DNA of 64,000 nucleotides from Flagellimonas maritima (GTDB lineage Bacteria > Bacteroidota > Bacteroidia > Flavobacteriales > Flavobacteriaceae). Of the stretch, positions 9,294 through 17,214 are shown one piece after another; within the stretch, counting starts at the first letter, position 1; each line of letters begins with the position of its first letter. The notes beneath the pieces are model-generated. The model worked only from the letters and a program-made list of their open reading frames with translations. It had not been told where the DNA came from and did not search any database. Made by a program: the position numbers and the translations under genes. The stretch lies in the NCBI RefSeq assembly GCF_003269425.1, contig NZ_CP030104.1, positions 372,001 to 436,000 on the forward strand. The letters run 5' to 3'.

Positions 9294-9999
9294 GAATATC
9301 TCTTATTCTTTTTCCCAAGGTTACTTTGTACAAAAGTTTAAAGACCTTAAACTTGAAAACCATAGCTATGAAAACTTTGACATTCCCCATATATCTGAAT
9401 TAAAAAAGCTTTTGAACCAAAATGACCTTAAAGGCCTTAACGTTACCATACCGTACAAAGAACAAGTAATCCCCCATTTAAATGACTTGGATAGTACGGC
9501 AAGAAAAATTGGAGCGGTAAATACCATTAAATTTACGAGCAAAGGTTTAAAGGGGTATAACACGGATTTCTATGGATTTAAAAAATCGATAGAACCCTAT
9601 TTGAAAAAACACCATAACAAAGCACTTATACTGGGCACTGGAGGTGCATCAAAAGCTATACGCTATGTTTTAGAAGAACTCGGTATTGCCCATTCCTATG
9701 TTTCAAGGACCAAAATGAAAAATCAATTTCTTTATAGTGAATTGAACGAGGACATCGTGAAAAATCACAGAATCATTATCAACTGTACCCCTTTGGGAAC
9801 CTACCCAAAAATAGATGAAAAACCATCCATTCCCTATACAGACATAACAGGTCAACACCTTTTGTTTGATCTTATTTACAATCCAAAAAAAACTGCATTT
9901 TTGCGTGAAGGTGAAGCTAAAGGTGCCGAAATATGTAATGGTTTGAAAATGTTGGAATTACAGGCAGAAAAAGCTTGGGAAATCTGGAACAGTCCATAA
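9247..9999 (+). CDS. aroE: shikimate dehydrogenase
   Basis: This 250-residue enzyme reduces 3-dehydroshikimate to shikimate with NADPH, the fourth step of the shikimate pathway. The substrate-binding start is YSFSQGYF (20-27), a Bacteroidota variant of the usual SLSPxxHN. Catalytic Lys71 lies in NVTIPYKE, and NTD at 105-107 supplies the catalytic Asp107. The NADP loop is GTGGASKA (130-137), and the C-terminal block is NGLKMLELQAEKAWEIW. The ATG lies 47 bases inside the upstream DUF368 gene in another frame; this start is needed to keep the first beta strand (YGLLGKNIS). Confidence 0.95.
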   Translation: MEKTEKKENRYGLLGKNISYSFSQGYFVQKFKDLKLENHSYENFDIPHISELKKLLNQNDLKGLNVTIPYKEQVIPHLNDLDSTARKIGAVNTIKFTSKGLKGYNTDFYGFKKSIEPYLKKHHNKALILGTGGASKAIRYVLEELGIAHSYVSRTKMKNQFLYSELNEDIVKNHRIIINCTPLGTYPKIDEKPSIPYTDITGQHLLFDLIYNPKKTAFLREGEAKGAEICNGLKMLELQAEKAWEIWNSP

Positions 10000-10041
10000 A
10001 ATTGTCATCTACACTTAATTTTGTTCAATCTATATAGGGTT

Positions 10042-10074
10042 TTTGCTTAAACAAAAGAAGGAGCGTTACTTTTG
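10042..10074 (+). promoter_or_regulatory. predicted Bacteroidota-type promoter
   Basis: TTTG at 10042-10045 and TACTTTTG at 10067-10074 are both perfect elements separated by 21 bases. This is the best promoter match in the window and should drive the DUF349 gene from a leader of roughly 60 bases. Confidence 0.7.
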
Positions 10075-10141
10075 TTATTGGGTAATTTAGTTGTTAACTT
10101 GGCTATAATTATCATCAATTCAAAAGGAAAAGACACTACTG

Positions 10142-12202
10142 ATGCAGGAAAATGAACAAAAACTTCAGGATACTGAAGGTGATGCTGAACTTAATTCGGA
10201 GCATACTAAGGATATTGTCAAAGAAAGCCCCATTTCTGAACATGAAAAATCCGAGGATTCAGCAGAAGAAAAAATTCAAGAGCAAGACCAGAAAATTAAA
10301 CCGCATAATGATTCCCCAGTCCCAGAAATGACCCCCAAAACTGATGACAAGGACGAGGTCATCGAGGAAATAGAAGAATCCAATGCCGAGGATGCAGAAG
10401 ATAAGGACAATGAAAAACGGCATCACATTCCAATGATGGATTACCATGCCATGTCCATGGAAAATCTGGTCGGGGAGTTACAACGTCTGGTCAAGAATGA
10501 AAAAGTACAAGCCATAAATAAGCATGTAAGCTCAATTAAATATGAGTTTGACCAAAAATTCCAAGAATTTTTGGAACACAAAAAGGAAGAGTTTATTGCC
10601 AATGGCGGGAATGAAATTGATTTTCGGTATAATTCTGTGTCAAAAAGACAGTTTAACGAGGTTTATGGAGAGTATCGGGAAAAACGTGACCATTACTACA
10701 AGCAGTTAGATCAAAACCTGAAAAGCAACCTTCAAAAAAGATTGGAAATCATAGAGGAGCTCAAAGGGTTAATGAACGTGGAGGAAGATATTAACACAAC
10801 CTATAAAAACTTCAAGGAGTTACAGGAAAACTGGCGGAATGCAGGTCCTGTTCCACGAAACAGTTATAACGATGTATGGCGCACCTACCACCATCACATG
10901 GAAATTTTTTACGATTTTTTACATCTGAACAGGGAGTTGCGCGATCTGGATTTTAAACACAATCTAGAAGAAAAATTGAAACTGGTGGAGCGTGCTGAAT
11001 CACTTGCCAATGAACAAGACCTTGGAAAGGCTTTTAGAGAACTACAGACCCTTCACAAAATCTGGAAAGAAGATGTTGGTCCCGTTGCAAAAGAACAGCG
11101 TGACCAAATTTGGGAAAGGTTCAGCAATGCAACTAAGGCTATGCACCAGCGCAGGCAACTACATTATCAGGAACTTGAAAAATCCTATGAAAAGAACTTA
11201 GAAAAAAAGCATGAAATTATCACATCAATATTGGAGATTGCAGAAAATGTAACCGACAATCATAAAGCGCTACAACAGCAAATAAGACAGATTGAAGCTT
11301 TGCGCGATGCTTTTTTTAAAGCAGGGAAAGTACCTCAAAAAGTGAACGAAGATACTTGGAGCACTTTTAAAGAAGCTGTCCGGAAGTTCAATCGCAATAA
11401 AAATTCTTTCTATAAAAATCAAAAAAAGGAGCAACACGATAACTTAGAAAAGAAAAAGGCCCTTTTGGAACTTGCCCTAAAACTTAAAGATAGTGAAGAT
11501 AAGGAAACGGCAACCCCTGAAATGAAGCGAATACAGAGCGAATGGAAAAAAATTGGACACGTACCCCGTAAATATTCCGATAAAATCTGGAAGGAATTCA
11601 AAGATGCCTGCAATCATTATTTTAACCGTCTGCATGCAGAAAAAAGTGAGAGCCAAAAAGAAGAATATAAAAACTTTGAAAAGAAGAGTGCATGTTTGGA
11701 CCGTTTAAAAGCATTTGAGCTAAGTGGCGACTCTGATAAGGATATCGATTCATTAAAAAAGTTAATTTCTGAGTGGAAGTCTTATGGACGCGTCCCACAT
11801 AACAAAAAACACATTAACGGCAAGTTCAATAAAATAGTAGATGCTCTTTTTAAAAAGCTAGGACTCAGCCGGCAACAATCAGAGTTGTTAAAGTACGGTG
11901 ATAAAATGAAGCAATTGGCTAAGGCCGACGATAGTTTGGCAATAAGCAACGAACGTACTTTTATCCGTAGAAAAATTGATGAAAGTAAATCCGAAGTAAG
12001 ACAACTGGAAAATAACCTACAATTTTTTTCCAATACTTCTGAAGATAATCCTTTGGTAAAAGATGTTGTGAAAAACATTAACCAACATAAAGAAGCTCTT
12101 GAAACCTGGAAGGCCAAGCTCAAAAAACTAAACATCATGCAGAACAACCTTAACAAAGAGGTTGAAGAAGACGGGCAAAAAGAAAGTGGCGAAGAAGAAT
12201 AG
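10142..12202 (+). CDS. DUF349 domain helical repeat protein
   Basis: This 686-residue soluble protein has an acidic, disordered N-terminus (residues 1-95, rich in Glu, Asp and Lys). At least five DUF349 units of about 70 residues follow, recognisable by W-containing helix pairs such as FKELQENWRNAGPVPRNSYN, LHKIWKEDVGPVAKEQRDQI and IQSEWKKIGHVPRKYSDKIW. The C-terminal 100 residues form a long coiled coil. No signal peptide or catalytic motif is visible. The family is found across Bacteroidota and Actinobacteria and its role is unproven. It stands alone behind a strong promoter, which suggests abundant expression. Confidence 0.88.
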   Translation: MQENEQKLQDTEGDAELNSEHTKDIVKESPISEHEKSEDSAEEKIQEQDQKIKPHNDSPVPEMTPKTDDKDEVIEEIEESNAEDAEDKDNEKRHHIPMMDYHAMSMENLVGELQRLVKNEKVQAINKHVSSIKYEFDQKFQEFLEHKKEEFIANGGNEIDFRYNSVSKRQFNEVYGEYREKRDHYYKQLDQNLKSNLQKRLEIIEELKGLMNVEEDINTTYKNFKELQENWRNAGPVPRNSYNDVWRTYHHHMEIFYDFLHLNRELRDLDFKHNLEEKLKLVERAESLANEQDLGKAFRELQTLHKIWKEDVGPVAKEQRDQIWERFSNATKAMHQRRQLHYQELEKSYEKNLEKKHEIITSILEIAENVTDNHKALQQQIRQIEALRDAFFKAGKVPQKVNEDTWSTFKEAVRKFNRNKNSFYKNQKKEQHDNLEKKKALLELALKLKDSEDKETATPEMKRIQSEWKKIGHVPRKYSDKIWKEFKDACNHYFNRLHAEKSESQKEEYKNFEKKSACLDRLKAFELSGDSDKDIDSLKKLISEWKSYGRVPHNKKHINGKFNKIVDALFKKLGLSRQQSELLKYGDKMKQLAKADDSLAISNERTFIRRKIDESKSEVRQLENNLQFFSNTSEDNPLVKDVVKNINQHKEALETWKAKLKKLNIMQNNLNKEVEEDGQKESGEEE

Positions 12203-12299
12203 ACTTGAACAAAACGAATTAGAATTAGCTTGAACGCGTATTAATTTCATCTCCAGTCCAATCTTCCATTGTAATATTGGTTTAGATGAATAATGTTAA

Positions 12300-12402
12300 G
12301 CTGAGCCTACATTTATTGGAACGTACGCACGGTCGAACCCCTATTTTAGAAGTGAGATGTGAAGTGCTCTCGACTGCATTCGAACTGACGGTTTAAAAAA
12401 AA
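12300..12402. repeat. probable remnant of a dispersed intergenic repeat
   Basis: The 278 bases between the DUF349 gene and the CBS gene hold no ORF of note. Part of it, notably GCTGAGCC at 12301-12308 and CTCGACTGCATTCGAACTG near 12369-12387, resembles the degenerate repeats (GCTGAGC... and CTCGA(A)CTGACG-type) scattered between convergent genes in many flavobacterial genomes. Only one copy is visible here, so the assignment rests on recall of the pattern. Confidence 0.35.
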
Positions 12403-12480
12403 TCATAGTGTTCTGATTTTTAATCTAATAGATAGTTGAAATTATATATATTTATCTACTGACCGTGATAGATTTAAATA

Positions 12481-12903
12481 TCAATATTGCTGAAGAAGAT
12501 AATTTATCAAGTCGGTCGTAGTTACTATTCCAACCAATTCTCCATCATCTACTACAGGAAGTTCATGAAATTCTTTTTTTGAAAGAAACTGTGCTACATC
12601 TTTTATGGTCGTGTCAGATGATACGCTAGTTATATCCCTCGCCATCACTTGAGCTATGGAGAACATATTATAGACCGTAGTATCGACTCTTTCACCATCA
12701 TCTTCAATAGCATCCGCAAAACTGATACGCAATAAATCAGTATAGCTCAGAATACCTACTATATTTTTTCCATCAACAACTGGGATATGCCTTATGCCAT
12801 GCTTTTTAAAAAGTTCTTCGGCACTTACCAAGTCGCTGTCTGTGGTCAAGGTAACCAGTTCTCTGGTCATTATTTCCGATACGGGTACACGCTTTTTCAT
12901 CAT
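12481..12903 (-). CDS. CBS domain pair protein
   Basis: This 140-residue protein is made of two CBS domains (about residues 8-62 and 78-138), each with the typical VSEIMTRELVTL / IPVVDGKNIVGILSYTDLLR and LPVVDDGELVGIVTTTDLINYL endings. Such stand-alone pairs bind adenine nucleotides and act as energy sensors or regulators. No partner domain is present, so the target is unknown. It lies 68 bases downstream of rny on the same strand and could be cotranscribed with it. Confidence 0.92.
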   Translation of the reverse strand: MMKKRVPVSEIMTRELVTLTTDSDLVSAEELFKKHGIRHIPVVDGKNIVGILSYTDLLRISFADAIEDDGERVDTTVYNMFSIAQVMARDITSVSSDTTIKDVAQFLSKKEFHELPVVDDGELVGIVTTTDLINYLLQQY

Positions 12904-12971
12904 TGATGTTTTTAATTACACCTATGAAGTTACTTGGTTTGTTAGTGAAAAAGCATGATAATTGTCAGTGG

Positions 12972-14543
12972 CTATTTAGCTACATTTACTGACCTTGTTT
13001 CTCTTATCACGGTCACTTTGACCTGGCCGGGATATGTCATGTCTGTTTGTATTTTTTGGGAAATCTCAAAAGAAAGTTCTGCGGCCTTGTCATCGCTCAC
13101 CTTTTCACTCTCTACAATAACCCGTAGTTCTCTACCAGCCTGTATTGCATAGGCCTTTTGGACCCCGTTGAAACCAAATGCAATGTCCTCCAAATCCTTT
13201 AAACGTTGAATGTAAGAATCCAATACTTGTCTGCGCGCTCCTGGCCTTGCTCCGCTGATGGCATCACAGACCTGAACTATGGGAGAAATCAATGTATTCA
13301 TTTCAATCTCATCATGGTGGGCACCAATAGCATTGCATACCTCTTTGTTCTCACCATATTTTTGTGCCCACTGCATTCCCAAAATGGCATGGGGCGTTTC
13401 CACCTCCACTTCGGTATTGGGCACTTTTCCAATATCGTGCAATAGACCTGCCCTTTTTGCAATCTTGGGATTGAGTCCCAGTTCTGCAGCCATTACTCCG
13501 CAAAGCTTGGCGACCTCTCTGGAGTGCTGTAACAAGTTTTGTCCATAAGAAGAACGATATTTCATTCGCCCCACGGCTTTTATCAATTCTGGATGTAGCC
13601 CATGAATTCCCAAATCTATTACTGTACGCTTACCAATTTCGACAATCTCTTCATTGATTTGTTTTTCGGTCTTTTTCACGATTTCTTCGATACGTGCGGG
13701 GTGAATTCTTCCATCGGTCACCAAACGGTGCAATGAAAGTCTTGCCACTTCTCGCCTGACAGAATCAAAACATGAGAGAATTATCGCTTCGGGAGTATCG
13801 TCCACAATGATTTCTACACCTGTTGCAGATTCTATTGCTCGTATATTACGACCCTCACGACCAATTATACGCCCTTTTACGTCATCTGACTCTAAGTTGA
13901 AAACGGATACGCAGTTCTCAACAGCTTCTTCGGTACCAATACGCTGAATGGTATTTATAACTATTTTTCTGGCCTCTTGCTGCGCAGTCAATTTTGTCTC
14001 TTCCAGAGTCGTCTGCAAATATGCCATTGCATCGGTCTTTGCAGTTTCTTTAAGGGATTCCAACAATTGGGCTTTCGCATCTTCGGCAGAAAGCCCGGAG
14101 ATGACTTCTAGCTGTTGAACTTGACTTTTATGCAATTTATCAGTTTCAGATTGTTTTTTCTCAAGGATTTCAGCCTTGTGGTTGGTTTCCTTTATCTTTT
14201 GCTGTAATTGCTCGTTCAGCTTTTTGTTCTTGGCCAGCTCACTGGTTGTTTGGGATTCTTTGTCCCTTGTGCGTTTTTCGGCCTCGGCGATTTTTTTGTC
14301 TTTATTTATAATTACCTTTTCGTGCTCCGCCTTTAATTCCAGAAAGCGCTCTTTTGCTTGAAATATTTTATCCTTTTTAATATTCTCGCCTTCCTTTTTT
14401 GCCTCTTTGATAATATCTGCAGCTTCTTTTTTTGAATTTGAGATGATTTTTGTAGCCTTTCCTTTTTCCATCATCTTGGCAATAACAAATCCTATTGCCA
14501 ACCCTACTATCGTAGCTATTATAATTACTATAGTGTTATCCAT
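12972..14543 (-). CDS. rny: ribonuclease Y
   Basis: This 523-residue membrane-anchored endoribonuclease initiates mRNA decay. Domains in order are an N-terminal membrane helix (about 4-24), a long coiled coil (25-200), a KH RNA-binding domain with [15 protein letters not shown] near 225-240, and an HD domain with LLHDIGKV near 370 carrying the metal-binding His-Asp pair. The length matches the family. It lies directly downstream of a 6S RNA and zapA on the minus strand, a neighbourhood seen in related genomes. Confidence 0.97.
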   Translation of the reverse strand: MDNTIVIIIATIVGLAIGFVIAKMMEKGKATKIISNSKKEAADIIKEAKKEGENIKKDKIFQAKERFLELKAEHEKVIINKDKKIAEAEKRTRDKESQTTSELAKNKKLNEQLQQKIKETNHKAEILEKKQSETDKLHKSQVQQLEVISGLSAEDAKAQLLESLKETAKTDAMAYLQTTLEETKLTAQQEARKIVINTIQRIGTEEAVENCVSVFNLESDDVKGRIIGREGRNIRAIESATGVEIIVDDTPEAIILSCFDSVRREVARLSLHRLVTDGRIHPARIEEIVKKTEKQINEEIVEIGKRTVIDLGIHGLHPELIKAVGRMKYRSSYGQNLLQHSREVAKLCGVMAAELGLNPKIAKRAGLLHDIGKVPNTEVEVETPHAILGMQWAQKYGENKEVCNAIGAHHDEIEMNTLISPIVQVCDAISGARPGARRQVLDSYIQRLKDLEDIAFGFNGVQKAYAIQAGRELRVIVESEKVSDDKAAELSFEISQKIQTDMTYPGQVKVTVIRETRSVNVAK

Positions 14544-14560
14544 GTTGATTGTGTTTGGTT

Positions 14561-14732
14561 AAAAAAAAAGCCCACATTGGCCGAAGTTTTGTACAAACTC
14601 CAAATTACAGGTTTAGGGCTACCAAGCTGCTCAAGGATCCCTATACGAGTAGGGCCTGCTTTTACAACTTAAACTCACCCTTTTCAAATATAATAGTGTT
14701 GAGTTTGTCAAAAAATAATTACCAATGTGGGC
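14561..14732 (-). ncRNA. ssrS: 6S RNA, Flavobacteriia type (6S-Flavo)
   Basis: On the minus strand this roughly 172-base segment is closed by a perfect 11-bp helix: CCAATGTGGGC at 14722-14732 pairs with GCCCACATTGG at 14570-14580, and an uninterrupted run of nine T follows as the terminator. Inside it a second perfect 8-bp helix pairs 14701-14708 with 14593-14600, leaving a large open bubble, and the apex has a 5-bp hairpin (CCCTA/TAGGG) near 14640-14655. This long rod with a central bubble is the hallmark of 6S RNA, which binds the RNA polymerase housekeeping holoenzyme. The position next to zapA parallels ssrS in many bacteria. No clear -7 element lies upstream, so it may be processed from the zapA transcript. 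Confidence 0.85.
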
Positions 14733-14758
14733 AGTAATAATATTTTATTTAAAAGAAC

Positions 14759-15052
14759 TTATTCGCCAAGTTTGGAATGTACCAAATCATTTAAGGCCCT
14801 TAAGCGCTCAAATGCTGCTTTGGAATTCTCCGAACGGTCTATTCCGCCTTGCTCAATTTTAGAGGCAAATTGCAGTGCGCACATGGCCAAGACATCCTGT
14901 TTGTCCCGTACGGCGTAATTTTGCTCAAATTTTTTGGCAAGATTGTCTATATTCTTAGCCGCTTTACGCAATCCTTCCTCTTGCTTGGGGTCTATGGTCA
15001 AAGGATATACCCTATCCGCAATAGAAAGCTTTATTTTGAGCTTTTCCTCCAT
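14759..15052 (-). CDS. zapA: cell division protein ZapA
   Basis: This 97-residue protein promotes FtsZ filament bundling at the division ring. The N-terminal beta hairpin KIKLSIADRVYPLTI and the long C-terminal helix (LRKAAKNIDNLAKKF onward) are typical of ZapA. An ATG at 15052 is preferred over an upstream in-frame ATG at 15091, because the family begins close to the first strand and the longer form would add a Cys-rich segment overlapping the previous gene. The preceding coiled-coil gene ends 14 bases upstream, so the two are probably cotranscribed. Confidence 0.9.
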   Translation of the reverse strand: MEEKLKIKLSIADRVYPLTIDPKQEEGLRKAAKNIDNLAKKFEQNYAVRDKQDVLAMCALQFASKIEQGGIDRSENSKAAFERLRALNDLVHSKLGE

Positions 15053-15066
15053 ATTATATTTACAAA

Positions 15067-15357
15067 CTAATCTGCAAGTTTGGCGATACAAACATCCAGT
15101 TCGCGAATCAATGTATTTATTTTGAGCTTAGCTTCTGTTTTATTAGTATTACTACCCAACATTGTGTTTGCCATTTTTAGGGAATTGTACTTTTCTTCCC
15201 ATTCCAAAACGACGTTCTGTTTTAGTTGGTTTTCCTCTTTTGCAAGGTTCAGTTCATCCTTTAATTTGGTGTTGGACTGATGCAACAATTCTAACTTGTG
15301 CAACAATTTGCTCACTTTATTCTCCAGAGAATCAACAATCTCAACTAGTTCGCCCAT
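15067..15357 (-). CDS. coiled-coil protein upstream of zapA
   Basis: This protein of about 96 residues is predicted to be almost entirely coiled coil (residues 2-60 in heptads, such as LENKVSKLLHKLELLHQSN). It has no membrane segment. An ATG at 15357 is preferred; a further in-frame ATG at 15384 adds nine residues. By size, structure and its place directly before zapA it may act in division like ZapB, but sequence similarity to ZapB is not evident. The assignment to cell division is inference from context. Confidence 0.75.
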   Translation of the reverse strand: MGELVEIVDSLENKVSKLLHKLELLHQSNTKLKDELNLAKEENQLKQNVVLEWEEKYNSLKMANTMLGSNTNKTEAKLKINTLIRELDVCIAKLAD

Positions 15358-15522
15358 ATGCAAACAACAATGCGTATCAAACAAAGTTAACCAACCTTGC
15401 CCAACCTCGCAATACTTTTAAGATTTATTCTTCAAGTATAACTTTAAGCGTTCAAAGCTTTACGAAACTCTTTTTACAAATCAAAACATTGGTTACTTTC
15501 GTAAGTAATAATAAATTACTTT

Positions 15523-17214
15523 ATGCGCCTTTATTGTTTTGGAGCCATTTTCTTATTGACCCTATCCCTTACATCACAAGAAAAATATCCACAGGATGTT
15601 TTTGGCTCACCTTTAGAGATTCCTTTGATTTTATCAGGTACATTTGGCGAATTGCGTTCCAACCATTTTCACTCCGGAATTGATATTAAAACACAAAGAA
15701 GACAGGGATTGCCAGTTTTGACAATCGCCGATGGTACCGTAACCCGAATAAAAGTATCCCACTGGGGCTATGGCAAAGCACTATACATTGCACATCCAAA
15801 CGGATACACTTCGGTATATGCACACCTTCAAAAATTTGGCCCAGAGATAGAAGCCTACATTAAAAAAGTACAGTATGGAAAAAAGTCTTTTGAAGTGGAA
15901 GTATTTCCTGATTACGGCGAATTGAAAGTGTTTAAGGGAGATGTAATAGGATATTCCGGTAATTCCGGTAGTTCGGCAGGTCCCCATCTACACTTTGAGA
16001 TACGCAGCAGCGTAACAGAAAAACCTACAAACCCATTGCTTTATGGGTATGAAGTCAGAGATGCGACCAACCCAACTTTGTCCGGACTTTATGCTTATCC
16101 CTTATCAAATGATGCTTTGGTCAACCAAAGTGCAGAGAGAATTCAACTAAGCTTTACCAAACAGGCCGATGGTACGTTCTTGGCTGATAAACTGACCGCT
16201 ATAGGTACAATAGGTTTTGGATTTAATGGCTTTGACCGCCAAGATTTGGCCGCAAATAAAAATGGGGTATTTTCAGTAAAACAAATCGTTAACGGAAAAA
16301 CATACTCAGCATACAATTTTAAAACATTTTCTTTTACGGAAACAAGGTATATCAATACCTTGATAGATTATCCCTATTTTGGAAAATTCAAACAACGTAT
16401 ACAGAAGTGTTTTAAAGAGCCATACAATAGATTGACAATCTATGAAACTCTTCATAATAATGGAAAAATAATGATTAAAGAAGGACTTTCCTATAACGTG
16501 CAAATCCTTATAGCGGATATTGAAGGAAACGAAACCAAACTCGTTATACCCGTAGAAGGAAAACAGCAAGCCATAAAAATTAAAAAGGATGAATCCAAGA
16601 CCAGTGATTTCATAATTTCAGATAAGCCCAATAATTTTGATTTAACTGCAGCAAAAGTCTACTTCCCTTCAAACACATTTTACGAAGATTTTTACATTGA
16701 TTTGGAAAAAGGGAAAGACACTATCAAAATCCATAATAACAGTGTGGCCGCACATAGAAACTTCACCATAAGTTTTGATGTATCCAAATATGACCCAAAA
16801 GAAAGAAAACAACTGTTCATAGCCCGTCTCGATGAGAAAAATACCTCTAGGCACTCAAAAACTTATAAACGTGATGATGCTTTTACTACACGAACGCGAA
16901 CCTTTGGAACATATACTATTGCCAAGGATAGCATTGCCCCTACTATAAAACCAAGGAATTTCAAAGAAAAACAGTGGTTGAGCAACTATAGTTATTTAAG
17001 TTTGGAAATAGAAGATGACCTAAGTGGAATAAATACCTATAGTGCGACTGTAAACGGAGAGTGGATTCTTATGGAATATGAACCTAAAACTAGGACTATC
17101 ACCTATAATTTCGATGATAAAATCCTGAACAAAGCGCAATGTGACCTTAAAGTGGTCGTTACAGATAATGTTGGCAATTCCAGTACTTTTGAGTCTACCT
17201 TTTTTAGAAAATAG
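15523..17214 (+). CDS. secreted M23 family metallopeptidase
   Basis: This 563-residue protein begins with a signal peptide (MRLYCFGAIFLLTLSLTSQ). A LytM/M23 domain occupies about residues 40-165: SGIDIKT with the preceding His supplies the HxxxD zinc pair, YVHL is represented by YAHL, and GPHLHFEI gives the second zinc site. A large beta-rich C-terminal part (about 180-560) with Ig-like segments follows and has no assigned function. The predicted role is cleavage of peptidoglycan cross-bridges or regulation of such cleavage in the periplasm. TACTTTCG at 15494-15501 is one base off the -7 consensus. The stop codon shares a base with the GTG of the receptor gene downstream. Confidence 0.9.
   Translation: MRLYCFGAIFLLTLSLTSQEKYPQDVFGSPLEIPLILSGTFGELRSNHFHSGIDIKTQRRQGLPVLTIADGTVTRIKVSHWGYGKALYIAHPNGYTSVYAHLQKFGPEIEAYIKKVQYGKKSFEVEVFPDYGELKVFKGDVIGYSGNSGSSAGPHLHFEIRSSVTEKPTNPLLYGYEVRDATNPTLSGLYAYPLSNDALVNQSAERIQLSFTKQADGTFLADKLTAIGTIGFGFNGFDRQDLAANKNGVFSVKQIVNGKTYSAYNFKTFSFTETRYINTLIDYPYFGKFKQRIQKCFKEPYNRLTIYETLHNNGKIMIKEGLSYNVQILIADIEGNETKLVIPVEGKQQAIKIKKDESKTSDFIISDKPNNFDLTAAKVYFPSNTFYEDFYIDLEKGKDTIKIHNNSVAAHRNFTISFDVSKYDPKERKQLFIARLDEKNTSRHSKTYKRDDAFTTRTRTFGTYTIAKDSIAPTIKPRNFKEKQWLSNYSYLSLEIEDDLSGINTYSATVNGEWILMEYEPKTRTITYNFDDKILNKAQCDLKVVVTDNVGNSSTFESTFFRK

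Noticed and set aside
12325..12350. GGTCGAACCCC resembling a tRNA T-loop
   Set aside because: No acceptor, D or anticodon stem can be formed around it; it belongs to repeat-like sequence.
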